Translations under genes and position numbers: made by a program
Part shown: piece by piece, positions 1 through 10,564 of the stretch
Layout of the letters: every line of letters begins with the position of its first letter
Numbering within the stretch: position 1 is the stretch's first letter
NCBI GenBank assembly: GCA_036245525.1
Contig: BTPG01000006.1
Location: forward strand, 74,444,727-74,508,726
Source of the DNA: Semisulcospira habei
Lineage: Eukaryota; Mollusca; Gastropoda; Semisulcospiridae
Direction: 5' to 3'
Length of the DNA: 64,000 bases
The notes under the pieces: generated by a model
What the model was told of the DNA's origin: nothing
Seen by the model: only the letters and a program-made list of their open reading frames with translations
Database searches by the model: none

Positions 1-893
1 CAAGTCTAAACTGTAACCCCCAGGATTGCACGTAACTTTCCAGCTGAGCACTGAGACTCACACCTACTGACCAACAGTTCCCTTTGGCGGGTGACAAACA
101 GGGTAGCTCCAACTAGTTATGACTGGACTTGCCGGCCGTGTTTTGCCTTCAGAGGGCTGTACTGCCATAAACTACGTCTGTGAGTCCGTGCGCGTGTCTG
201 GGCGTGCCGGCCGGTATGATGTTGTCAAAACGTACTATTATATTTTTGTCTAGTCAGAGATTTAGCCATGTTGTTTGTTTGATTTGTATATTATGTTTTT
301 AACCTTGACCTACGCTCGGCAGGTAAAGACAAATATCCTTTAGTGGACAATACATTTCTTGAATCTTGCATCTTGAGACGGTCAGCCGCGCTGGGCTTTG
401 GATTCTGCGGCAGAGGGCAGTGTCGTCCGCTAAACGGCGAGCTTTTGTATAGATGTGGTGCCGGGTCGATCCGAGTTCGTTGATGTAGAGCCGGCAGACA
501 TAAAGACGGTCTGAGGACGCTTCCCTGTGGGAGTACCGGAGATCACTAGGCCCGTCTCTCATGTGACTGCTGGACCTCCGACTACAACCCAATGCGCAAA
601 AGACCATCGGGCCGACGTCGGCCTGGCGATGGCCTTTTGCGCATTGCCAGCCGAACCTGCTGCGCCGCCAGTTCTGCAGTAACTGCCAGGACTCTGGATC
701 AAGCGTAGTCAGTTTACCGGCGCGGCGTCGGTGAAGTAGTGGTCCAATACCCGCACTACATGCTTCTTGTAGTCATCTCTGCAATAACCTTGATGTATGA
801 ACCTATTACTGAAATAATTATAGCCACAGCATTTGAAACTGAATGGACAAAGTAGAGTCAAGTTAGCGCCGCTCAGTCAGTCAGTGCCGCACC
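1..893. other. Unassigned flank, no gene seen
   Basis: I recognise no gene here. The open frames are short and lack family features. Around 335-369 the sequence shares about 20 bases, in inverse orientation, with the stretch near 44835-44860, so part of it is probably repetitive. The only strong structure is the palindrome at 590-646, listed separately. The stretch ends where the inverted-repeat element starting at 894 begins. Confidence 0.5.
590..646. repeat. 57-bp imperfect palindrome
   Basis: The arms start and end with CAATGCGCAAAAG and CTTTTGCGCATTG, and the centre is the perfect 14-bp palindrome GGCCGACGTCGGCC. The arms pair almost completely, so this could form a hairpin or cruciform. 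No further copy was seen in the window. It may be a MITE core or a protein-binding palindrome; the sequence does not decide. Confidence 0.8.
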
Positions 894-1420
894 AGGGTAT
901 GTAGACAGGACTACGGTATGGAAGGCGGGACTACGCCCCCCAAGACCCACTAAGCTGCAATTTGTGCTTGTATCTGACAAAATATAAGTCGATGCTGTTC
1001 ATTTCAAATATCTGCTAGCTGCAAATACTGAGATGGGCACACCTGCAGCTCAGTCTATGCAGAATTTCAAGCTGGCGGGAAATTGTCATGTTGAATTTCA
1101 AGAAATCGATGACCTTTTGGTGTGCAAAATTTTATCGATAACATCTCCGACATATTCTGCTGCAAAACAGCGTCCACACTACACTAAATGCACTTGTCAA
1201 CATTCTTGCGGGTTGTACAAGTGGTATTCTGTATTTAAATTAGGGATTTTGTTCTCTTTCCAGCTGAATAGGGTGCCCGATGTTGGGACTATGATGTGCA
1301 GGAATGGTCGTGGTTGCACCGAGATGGCCTAGGGTGTTTAGAATGTGGGACTACACTGTGCAAAAATTGCTGCCCCTCAGCCTACGTTGAATTGTTACAC
1401 TTATTCACATGTAACTGTTT

Positions 1421-2601
1421 GATTTTAATATACTGTAAAATACTGTCGATAAACTAGTTGAAATTCCATTAAAAGATGTAAAACAGATACATGCCGGAAA
1501 AAGTATGATAGAGGCCAAGTTAAAGTGTCTATTATGACAGAATGTGTTTGGCTTTGCTAAAATACCCTGGCTGGAATGTTCACTATTTTATATGAGGCTG
1601 ATCAACATGAAAATTTGGGACCAATGATCACAACACACATTAGACCGTAGTCATGTCAGCTGCATGCAGTGGCTTATGTTACATATGGATGTTCATTGAC
1701 TAACCCCTGCAGTAACTAACTCCTATTTAGGTCCCCCTTAAACTATATAAATGTTTTTCAAATTTGCACGAAATTTCAGATGACAGAAAGTCAGTCTGAA
1801 AACCACTCAGTTATTCAAAATTTGTTTGAAACATTTTTATATGAATCCACATGCCTGTTGATATACCTATTTCTTGATCTCTTTTACCTTGACCTTTCAG
1901 ATGAGTCATCCAAATTAGTATGCATAGGAAGGTCTTACCATCAGGTATCTTTGTACAAGGTTTTGGCTTTGGGTTGTGAATAGTATTTGAGATAGGAAAA
2001 AGGTCTTTTGTCAAAATATTGCTAGTTTTTATGTATTTCCTGATCTCCTGTGACCCTGACCTTTGAGAGATGTCACTAAAATAGGTTTAGAAAGGTCTGG
2101 CCTAGGCCATGTTTGAAGTCTGTGGCTTGAATGGAAAATACCATAGTTAAAGTTTACGATGGACAGACGACCACTGGTCCATTTCATAGACTTACTCTTG
2201 CTATTGCACATGAGCCAAGAAGTGCATGGTGGACCACTTCAATCCAGGCAGAATATGCACACAAAAAGACGATGAAGAAGAAGAAGAAATATGGTTGGAT
2301 TTACAAACCTTTCTAGTTTCTTTTAGCCTTAAGTAACTTTGGTAATATGACAAATATCTGATGTTAGTTGTGTTACCAAAGACAGGAAGAGATGTGGGTA
2401 TGCTCATTTTGTGTTTTCTAATGGTCATGTTGCAAGCATCACATAAAGACGATTTAAAGTAAGCTGAAGAGCTTGCAAGCTGTGAACAACAAGATATTCT
2501 TTATCTTTATTTTGATGTATTGAACCAGATGTAAATCACAACATGACTGACAAGATGACTGTCAGTTGTGTTATGAGACTGTCAGTCATGTTGCGAGACT
2601 G
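1421..2601. other. Non-coding interior with dispersed repeat pieces
   Basis: No gene is seen. Positions about 1750-2300 match, in either orientation, the degenerate dispersed repeat found near 27390-27540, 30085-30240, 33580-34340, 43020-43200 and 58870-59330. Shared phrases are CTTGACCTTTCAGATG (inverse of the AAGGTCAAGG block) and CACATGAGCCAAGAAGTG. From about 2530 to 2600 there are short direct repeats of GACTGTCAGT just outside solo LTR B. Confidence 0.6.
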
Positions 2602-2623
2602 TGTTACGTGTTGAGTCGTAGTC
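2602..2623 (-). repeat. Solo LTR B copy 1, first part
   Basis: These 22 bp begin TGTTACGTGTTGAGTC, the terminus shared with the intact solo LTR at 43207-44137. The five bases before it, GACTG at 2597-2601, are repeated exactly at 10565-10569 after the other end of the LTR. The LTR is therefore one insertion split by gypsy element A. Confidence 0.85.
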
Positions 2624-3250
2624 TGTCACGACTAGGGAGGGACAGATGAGATTGAAAGATAGAATAGAAGTAGAACCCCCAAATGTCCCGACTAAAGAGA
2701 GATAGACGAGAATGAAGGTTAGGAGTAGAAGAGCGGAAGAAGACAGATAACTGAAGAACCCTAGCGTCTTGCCTCAAGACAGGTTACAGATCAGCACAAG
2801 CAACACAACACATTTACTTTGCACGTATACTTAATCTTTATTACTTATTACACTAACTATCCCCCTTTCCTTCCTTCCCACCCTCCCCACCGACACTTCC
2901 CCTCCCCTCCTTCCCTTCCGGAAAAAGCAAGAAAGAAAGAAAGAAAAAAGAGAAAGGTTAAACCAAAATTAATACTACTTCCACAGCATCAGCATTGCAT
3001 CGAGTGGTGGAAACAAGCACTCCCCCACGCTATGCAGCACTGTTGCTCCACAACAATAAAAGTCGGGTTACAGGTCTCAGCGCTGACGGCTAATAAAACG
3101 TCATTTACAACGTAACTGTTCATACACAAGAATCATGGGACTACACCAAGGCAGAGTGAGTAATGGAAAGCTGAATAAGAATGGGACCACCGTGGTGAGT
3201 CGACGAACGCCTGTGGATCCCTCCCGTCCGGCTTCCTCTAGCTTCGCGGG

Positions 3251-3284
<34 letters not shown>

Positions 3285-4299
3285 TTCCCTGGCGCTTGGT
3301 CTGGCCACAATGGTGACACAGCGGCTTCGGCAGTATAGGTGACCGCGCCCTGTCCACGCCGACACCCGGGCCAGCGAGGTGTGGTTGATCCCGATGCCCG
3401 TCGGCCCTCCAACCGGTCCCGACCCTGAAAACCAATGCAGAACAAAAGCAGGAGCCTAAACGGCCCCGTAAGTAATGTAAACCAGTGGGTCTTTAAAACA
3501 GCTAACCTCCCATACCCACCCTGCTTGGTTTACAAAAAAACCTACCACTAACCGTTCAAGCACTTGACCCTAGGCCCTCACTCGTATGACACGTGCTTTC
3601 CATCAAAATAATTATTTACACATAAACCAAAACAATGAAAGTTCGTAAACATTACTGACATAATTATAAACCTTCCTAAAGTTCTCTGCGCTTCCACAAC
3701 AAGCCAATACAACATCTCGCTAAACAGTTAAAAATAACTAATAATTAGATAGCACCAACACAATAACGCCAAGACCATCCTTCCCCTTTACCACCCATCG
3801 CGATCTCCCCCTCCTCCCCCCCCCCCCACCCCCCCCCCCCCCCACGATACTTCTAGCCCTAACACATAGTACAACCACCCATAACAAACAGGACAAAACA
3901 TTCGCACGCGGGTTTTTTACGCACTTACCTCCTCTGCGACTCGTCACAACGCCGCCACCCGTAGGCAAAACAACCCCAGTCTCCGGCCAACAACGAGCCC
4001 TGGACTGGATCGGCGCTGTGTCACTGACTCTCACAGACGGTCAGTCACTGACTCCCAACAGTCAGCTAGGCAAGACAGCTTGGTCCAACCGAGTACAGCT
4101 GCGAACTAAAATATCATCCCCTTGCTCCCCACAAGGTACACTCTGCAGTGAACACACTGCCGCATTCACTAGCGCGTCCCGCACGTGCAAAACAACACTA
4201 GCCCGTCTCTACCAACTTGTCAGCAACTCACTATTCCTGCGTGACCGGTGCTTCGGCAACTTTTCACTACCTCTGTCAAAACAGTCACTAACCGTGACA
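2624..4299 (-). repeat. 3' LTR of gypsy element A
   Basis: The 1676-bp LTR has inverted termini TGTCACG and CGTGACA. It aligns with 9027-9743 at both ends, but about 950 bp between 2870 and 3840 have no counterpart there. That extra segment lies between C-rich tracts and contains a (CT)n run at about 3254-3281 and a C-run at about 3817-3843. Small open frames inside are unsupported as genes. Confidence 0.88.
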
Positions 4300-4375
4300 A
4301 TACCCTCCAACCTAAGTCGAAAGCACCTCTTACCGTGAAAAAACAACAACCAACAAACAAACAGACTAGAGCACC
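4300..4375 (-). promoter_or_regulatory. Candidate polypurine tract region of gypsy A
   Basis: Between the RNase H stop (4376-4378) and the 3' LTR the minus strand reads purine-rich GGTTGGAGGGTAT directly before TGTCAC. That is where plus-strand priming is expected in LTR elements. Assignment is by position and base composition only. Confidence 0.5.
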
Positions 4376-5786
4376 CTATTCCATCATGCGACTCAAATAG
4401 TTGGCTCCGACATTCTCCACCCCTGGAATAACCTTAACTACAAAGTCATGTTCTTGCAACAAAAGTGCCCAACGAGCAATACGACTGTTGACTGGTTTCA
4501 TGGTCTGCAGATACTGGAGTGGTGAGTGATCACACTCGACTGTGAACTGCTGCAAACAGATATGTGTTGAACTTGCCTATTCCCCAGACAATCACATAAC
4601 ATTCTCGCTCGATCGCGGAGTACCTTTGTTCTGTTGGACTGAGCTTCTTGCTGGCGAACGCCACGGGGTGTGGTAGGTCGTCGTCCCCTTCTTGTAGAAG
4701 CACTGCTCCTAGACCTACCCCCTACGCATCCGTCCTTAAGCAAAAAGGTTTGTCCCAATCAGGTAGTTTGACCACTGGCTCACTGCACAACTGGTCCTTA
4801 AGCGTTTCGAATGCTTCGTTACATTCCGGTGTCCACCGAACTCGGTTCGGTTCTCGTTTCTTGGTAGCGTCAGTCAACGGTCGAGCAGTTTCAGCGTACT
4901 TGGGTACAAAATGACGATAGTACCCTGCTAGTCCCAAAAATGCACGCAACTGGCGTTTCGTCTTGGGTGCTTCAGCCCTCCGGATTTTCTCCAGTTTCTC
5001 AACGTCAGGCCTGAGCTCACCGTTTCCAAAGTGATGTCCCAGATAATCAATGGTAGTGTAACTAAGGAAGCACTTGCTTGGTTTTGCCGCAAGGTTTGCC
5101 TCCACGAGCCTTTGTAGCACTTTCCTTATGGTCGCCATGTGATCAGACCAACTTTCTGTAGCGAGGAGTATGTCATCCATGAAATTGTCCACCTCGCTCG
5201 ATCCCAGTGGCCTCAGCAGTTCTCTCATTACATAGGAGAAGACTGCTCCGGCCGTTTTTAACCCAAAGGGCATCACAGTCCATTGAAATTGCCCATGAGG
5301 AGTAGTGAAAGCAGTCTTGGGTTTGTCGTTTGGATCCATCGGAATCTGCCAGTATCCCTTGCTCAGGTCCAGCTTGCTAAAATACTTTGCTTTTCCCAGT
5401 TTCGCAAATAGATGCCCCATATCTGGCATGGGCTCCCCATCCGACTCTATCGCCGTGTTGAGACGTCTGAAGTCAACACAGAATCTCATGGAACCATCCT
5501 TCTTCCTTACTAGTACGATTGGCGAACTGTACGGAGATGAGGCGGGTTCAATCACTCCCATTTCAAGCATGGACTTGACTTCTGACTTGATTGCTTCCAC
5601 TTGAGAATGTGGTAATGGAAACTGCCTAACTTTGACTGGTACCTGCGAAGTCAGTGTAATGTTACAGTTCCCCAAGTTGGTTCTCAAAGGTAAGTCTGTC
5701 AGAATGGATTGGTAACTGCGACATACTTCCTCCATCTCAGTCTTTGTTTTGACTTTGCGTGAGATCTGGATTGATCTTGACATCAC
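4376..5786 (-). pseudogene. Gypsy A reverse transcriptase-RNase H
   Basis: This copies element RNA into DNA and degrades the RNA strand. Reading from 5786, the RT shows SPIVLVRKKDGSMRFCVDFR at about residues 90-110, the fingers-palm block KLDLSKGYWQIPMD, the MPFGL motif and the active site FMDD in place of the usual YXDD. It continues into the connection LRAFLGLAGYYRHFV and TDA, the first RNase H aspartate region. The single open frame ends at 4722; RNase H continues in other frames to a stop at 4376, with the TVECDHSPLQYL block near 4540, so there are frameshifts. Ty3/gypsy type is certain from these motifs. The 3' position, after integrase, is the unusual feature. Confidence 0.9.
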
Positions 5787-5866
5787 GGTATGTTTCTTCT
5801 GCTTGTAACTGAATCAAAGGAACTGTTCCTATCGAAACACTTACTTCCTCAGCCTCTTCAATTTCT

Positions 5867-7142
5867 CTACCTGTGCAGGTGGCTCTCTCTCGACGTAGGC
5901 CTGAAGTTTGCATGAAACCGTTTTTCTTTCCCCCTGATGCGTATCCTGTAGTTATTCTCTCCCTTCTTCTCGGTAACGACGTACGGGCCTTGCCAAGCCA
6001 TTTCCATCTTGTTATTGGCAGGATAGAAGAGTAGCACCTTGCTCCCCACTTCGAATGTTCTGGCCCTGGCTTTCTTGTCGAAGTTGCGTTTGTACCTTTG
6101 GACAGATTTTGCCAATTGTGTCTGGGCTATCTTGCAAGTTTCCTCGATCCTGTTTCGAAGTTCGACCACATACTCTGCCACAGTACGTGATTCGGCATCG
6201 GCCTCCCTCATCAGTCCACAACTTCTGGAGAACTTGCAGTGGTCCTCTTACTGTACGACCAAAGAGTAGTTCGAACGGAGTGAATCCAGTAGATTCCTGC
6301 GGACCCCCCCTGTAGGCAAATAGGAGCCCTGGCAAGAACCGGTCCCATTCTCTGGGCTGTTCGTGACACAACCTTCTGATCATCATCTTCAGGGTTTGGT
6401 TGAACCTTTCTACTAACCCGTTACACTGAGGGTGGTACGGCGTCGTGGTCATGCCTCGGATCGCGAGCAGTGTGTTCACCTCGGCCATGACTTCACTTGT
6501 GAACTGTGTCCCTTTGTCTGTGAGGATTTCCCGCGGAATTCCCACTCGAGTCCATGTATTCCAGAAAGCTTCAGCAATAGAATTAGCATCTATCCTCTTC
6601 AGAGGTACCGCTTCTGGATACCTTGTAGCAAAGTCCACAATAACCAAAACAAACATTTGTCCTCTGTCTGATGCTGGGATTATGGGCCCAATGATGTCCG
6701 CTGCTACCCGGTCGAATGGCTGATCTATCAGCGGCATACTTCCCAATGGAGCCTTCCGAATTTTCCCTGGAGGCATAGAACGTTGGCACTGGTCGCAGGG
6801 TTTGCAGTACCTGTTCACATCTGAGCACACCCCAGGCCAATAAAAACTGCGCTGTACTCTCTCCTGCGTTTTACGCGCACCCAAATGACCGGCCATGGGA
6901 GTATCGTGTCCAATCCGTATCACTTCATTCCTGAATTGCTGTGGTGCAACTACTTGCTTCTGTGAGGCATGGTTATTACTGTAAGCCCGATACAGTATCC
7001 CCTTCTTCCAAAAGTAGTGCATCTTGTTTCCATTTTTACAAGTCGCAGGTGGTTTCCCAACTTTAGAACGGACGTTTTCCAAACTTGGGTCCTCCCTCTG
7101 AGAACGTTTCAAAACTTCAGGTGTAACTGAAAGAACCGTCAT
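5867..7142 (-). pseudogene. Gypsy A integrase, upstream of RT
   Basis: The integrase joins element DNA to the chromosome. From 7142 the frame shows an HHCC zinc-binding region (HDTPMAGH...CKPCDQC), then the catalytic core: D in RVAADIIGP, D in TDKGTQF and E in GLVERFNQTL. The C-terminal GPY/F-like block, MEMAWQGPYVV, lies in the second frame, 6211-5867, so one frameshift splits the gene near 6200. Protease lies directly upstream and RT directly downstream, which is the reverse of the usual Ty3/gypsy order. Upstream of 7142 the frame stays open past the protease stop, suggesting the two were joined by a frame change. Confidence 0.9.
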
Positions 7143-7164
7143 CCTTTGATCCCCTATCTCTAAG

Positions 7165-7790
7165 TTACCTCTTCTCGTCTTCAGTGCTTGCTGTCGTCAT
7201 GACAGCCATTGCCATTTCCATAGGAGTGACCGGTACAAAGTGTTGGACTCCTTTCGCATCTTCCACCTCGTTCCCTATGATAACAGGTGATACTGGTCTG
7301 TCGAGAACTAATGCTCTGGCTTTTCCACAATAAAAGGGGCAGACGAGGTCGACAATCGCTGTGGGTCCTGTTACCGTGCTGGAGTCCACTGACATTAGTG
7401 AAAGGCTCTTGCCGTCAAGTTGACCTTCTTTCACTAGCTGCTTGGCCACGATCAGGAGAGTCGCCCCAGTGTCCCGTAGACCGTCAGCAACCTGACCATT
7501 TACTACTGCTGAACAACGCGAGTCGTACTTGAACTCGGCGGGCTTCTCTACCTTGGTCCTCTCTCCAACTTTTGCGACTAGGGCCTTCTTCGCTAGTTTG
7601 GGACAACTGTCTTTCCTATGTGGTCCTCCACAATGCCAGCAACCTTTAGGCGACTTGGAATCAGAAGCTCCTGGTGGTTTGCCCGGCTTGGTCTCGTCAC
7701 TGTCAGCGGGTTTGGGTTTACTTCCTGGTTGGACTCTTGTATGGCGACTGAACAAACCTCCACGCTGCGTACCTCTCCGTGCCTCTAAAT
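7165..7790 (-). pseudogene. Gypsy A nucleocapsid zinc knuckle and protease
   Basis: The frame begins upstream of its first Met (7755) as a continuation of gag. It carries the zinc knuckle CWHCGGPHRKDSC (CX2CX3HX4C, one residue shorter than the classical CX4H spacing), then a retroviral-type aspartic protease with active site LRDTGATLLIV and a later VIIGNEV block resembling the flap/dimer region. It would mature the Gag-Pol product. It stops at 7165 and integrase follows in another frame, open across the junction. Confidence 0.82.
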
Positions 7791-8531
7791 AGACTTCAGC
7801 GATCTCTGCTGCTTGGGTGACGGTGCTAGGTTTCCTCTCCCTAACATGAGTAGCCAGTTCCGTGTCATACCGTCCAAGAATTGCTCTTGAAGAATCAAGT
7901 CTTTCAGGTCCTGAAACTCCTCTTTCTTCTTACTCAGTGACATCCATCTCTTCAACCAGAGCTCCAGGCGGAAAGCGAACTGCGGAAAGGATTCTTCTTT
8001 CTGCTTCCTTGATGTCCTCAGCCTGAGTCTGTACGTTTCTGCTGTTAACTGAAACCTGGTTAACAAAGCTTTCTTCAGCTCCTCGTAGTCCTTTAGAGCT
8101 ACATCTGGCGCTAGTCGGTCAACAACTTCTCTGGCCTTACCCTTCAGAAGTGATGACAGCCTGATGGCCCACGTATCCTCTGGCCACTTCAAAACTCCGG
8201 CTAACCTTTCAAACTGAGTCAAGTAAATGTCAAGGTCTTCTTTCTCATCATAAGGCGGCAAATTAATCTTCACTGGCTGGAAGATCTCTGACTTTGTTGC
8301 TGGCAGTGACTTAGTGATGTGACTCGACAACAGCTCTAATAGTTCCCGCCTTTCTCTTTTCTCTTCCTCCTCTTTCCGGTGACGCAACTCCTCCTGACAA
8401 CGTTCCTCCCGGTCAGCCTGGTCCCTCTGCATCATGTAGAAAATGAGGTCCTTCATGGTAGAATCATCAGTAGGCCTCTCAACTGCCTCCGTTTCAGTAC
8501 GGTTAGTAAGCCTACCAGGGCCTGGGGTCAT
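7785..8531 (-). pseudogene. Gypsy A Gag, capsid C-domain SCAN-like
   Basis: The long frame runs 8978-7785, but Met150 at 8531 is a more plausible start because the preceding part is leader with no Gag features. A charged coiled stretch (residues about 180-215 of the long frame, rich in EERRE/EEEEKRER) precedes the capsid. The capsid has LPPYDEKEDLDIYLTQFERL and the C-terminal part LKDLILQEQFLDGM, which resembles the SCAN signature ending in EQFL. SCAN domains are known to derive from Gmr1-like capsids. A single-base shift near 7870 moves the remaining capsid into the frame that leads to the zinc knuckle. Confidence 0.8.
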
Positions 8532-9006
8532 GTTAGTAGGTGAGTACAACAATGGAACCAACTTTCCCCTGCCTTTACCTAGCGATGGTGACGCAAACGG
8601 GAAAGCCTGAGCTCCTGGAGACCGTGACTGAAACCCTGGACTCCTAGCAGCAGCCCCCTCTACATCAACAGTGAGTACTGACCACGGGTGATCTCCGGCA
8701 AGCGCCACTACCCCGAGTGTTGAAGGCCGGTCCGTCCTCCTCCATACTATACAGGAGATGAAACACTCGAGATCAGAAATGCCCACAAGCAACACGCCCT
8801 GTGACGAGTCTCGAACCCTGAGGATAGACCTAAAAAAACCCGCGTGCGAGCCCCAGCGTGTGTGCCTGAGCACCCAACCAACCGCCCTTAGTTTACAGTC
8901 ACAGTCTCTCACCATCAACTTGTCAGCCGAGACCGGCGATACGATACAAAACAAAACACACTGAGCTGTATCTCGCACTGGCGGGTGAGTTACCTCCCCC
9001 TATTGT

Positions 9007-9024
9007 ATCCCGGACGAGCCCCCA
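9007..9024 (-). promoter_or_regulatory. Primer binding site of gypsy A (tRNA-Pro)
   Basis: On the minus strand this reads TGGGGGCTCGTCCGGGAT, two bases after the 5' LTR end. It is complementary to the 18 terminal bases of tRNA-Pro and is the same primer site used by murine gammaretroviruses. Minus-strand DNA synthesis would start here. The match is complete. Confidence 0.93.
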
Positions 9025-9026
9025 AA

Positions 9027-9743
9027 TGTCACGACTAGGGAGGGACAGACGAGATTGAAAGATAGAATAGAAGTAGAACCCCCAAATGTCCCGACTAAAG
9101 AGAGATAGACGAGAATGAAGGTTAGGTCGGGAGTAGAAGAGCGGAAGAAGACATAACTGAAGAACCCTAGCGTCTTGCTTCAAGACAGGTTACAGCTCAG
9201 CACAAGCAACACAACACATTTACTTTACACGTACACTTAATCTTTATTACACTAACTATCCCCCTTTCCTCCCCCCCCCCCCCCCCCAACGATACTTCTA
9301 GCCCTAACACATAGTACAACCACCCATAGCAAACAAGACGAAACATCCCGCGGGTTTTTTACGCACTTACCTCCTCTGCGTCTCGTCACAACGCCGCCAC
9401 CCATAGGCAAAACAACCCCAGTCTCCGACCAACAACGATCCCGGGACTGGATCGGCGCTGTGTCACTGACTCTCACAGACGGTCAGTCACTGACTCCCAA
9501 CAGTCAGCTAGGCAAGACAGCTTGGTCCAACTGAGTACGGCTGCAAACTAAAATATCATCCTTGCTCCCGATAAGGTAAACTCTGCAGTGAACACACTGC
9601 CGCGTTCACTAGCGCGCCCCGCACGTGCAAAACAAAGAACACTAGCCCGTCGCTACCAACTTGTCAGCAACTCACTATTCCTGCATGACCGGTGCTTCGG
9701 CAACTTTCGACTATCTCTGTCAAAACAGTCACTAACCGTCACA
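9027..9743 (-). repeat. 5' LTR of gypsy element A
   Basis: The 717-bp LTR starts TGTCACGACT and ends ACCGTCACA on the plus strand. It lacks the roughly 950 bp present in the 3' LTR; the junction falls at a C-run around 9270-9288. LTRs are identical at insertion, so the difference arose later by deletion here, insertion there, or an assembly collapse at the homopolymer. Confidence 0.88.
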
Positions 9744-10564
9744 GTCGTAGTATGATATCACACCAGATGCTTCACTCAGCTGCAACCCATCACACGTGGC
9801 TTAAGGATGTAGACCACACTGGAGTAACAGTTCCAACAATATTTTATTGCAGCAGTGCGATCTCCAAACAATGCATTCACAAAAACACTCACAGTGGTAC
9901 ACTATCTCTTCTCCAATACATTGAACACGTTTGACACACTGCGTCTCAAATACAACATACATCACCATTACACTGTGTCTCTCACAATGTACACCCTATA
10001 CGGGCCACGTACCTACGATAAACTGTGTGTCCCTACAACTGACAATGTATGACAATGTACACATGTGCTTCCTAGCACCATCTTTTATAGTGTTATGCTT
10101 TCCAGAATAATCCAGCAAACTCATACAACGCAACCAATCAGAACGGAACACGTAACCGAAACTCATAAATATTGATGAAAAAGAACTTACTAGAATAGAC
10201 TACAATAGTCTACAAAATTCGACTGCTAATTTCAATCCCAATTTTGGCAAATCCCAGTGTGTAATGACATCACACAAGAGTACGCTACACAGTTCATGAC
10301 CTTGCCCAAATTCTCCGGAAGTTTCACGATTTTTCGTAACACATACTGGCTGCTAACTTCGGTGATTACTGAGCGGTTTCTAGAATCTTCAGGATTCAAC
10401 TCGTGTATCAAAAGACAATCAATTCCGCTTTCTGTGCGAACGATAACAAATCTTATTAAAAAGGTACGTGATTCGTAATCATGATAGCTCAAATAAATAT
10501 CGGATCGTTTCCTATGATTAATGCATGCATGCTCTCACAGAACAACACAACCACAAACGTAACA
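9744..10564 (-). repeat. Solo LTR B copy 1, second part
   Basis: The sequence matches the reverse complement of 43207-44137 and ends in ACGTAACA at 10564, followed by the target duplication GACTG (10565-10569, identical to 2597-2601). Together with 2602-2623 the LTR is about 843 bp. No internal LTR-retrotransposon sequence of this family is present, so it is a solo LTR left by recombination before gypsy A landed in it. Confidence 0.85.

Larger units (their letters stand above)
2624..9743 (-). mobile_element. Ty3/gypsy element A, Gmr1-like order (INT before RT)
   Basis: This LTR retrotransposon reads on the minus strand: 5' LTR 9743-9027, primer site 9024-9007, gag about 8531-7785, NC/protease 7790-7165, integrase 7142-5867, RT-RNase H 5786-4376, 3' LTR 4299-2624. 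Integrase upstream of RT is the order of Ty1/copia, yet the RT, integrase and Gag look Ty3/gypsy. The published Gmr1 group combines exactly these traits. Frameshifts lie in gag, between protease and integrase, in integrase and in RNase H, so the copy is defective. Both ends join the same interrupted solo LTR B. A clean 4-5 bp target duplication is not visible; only GTC is shared. Confidence 0.9.

Noticed and set aside
3101..3445. Protein in the 3' LTR of gypsy A
   Set aside because: Low-complexity frame over a CT repeat with overlapping frames on both strands; no family features.
2619..9748. A 5-bp target duplication for gypsy A
   Set aside because: Flanks TAGTC and GTCGT do not match; only GTC is shared. 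Nesting in LTR B was used as evidence of the ends instead.
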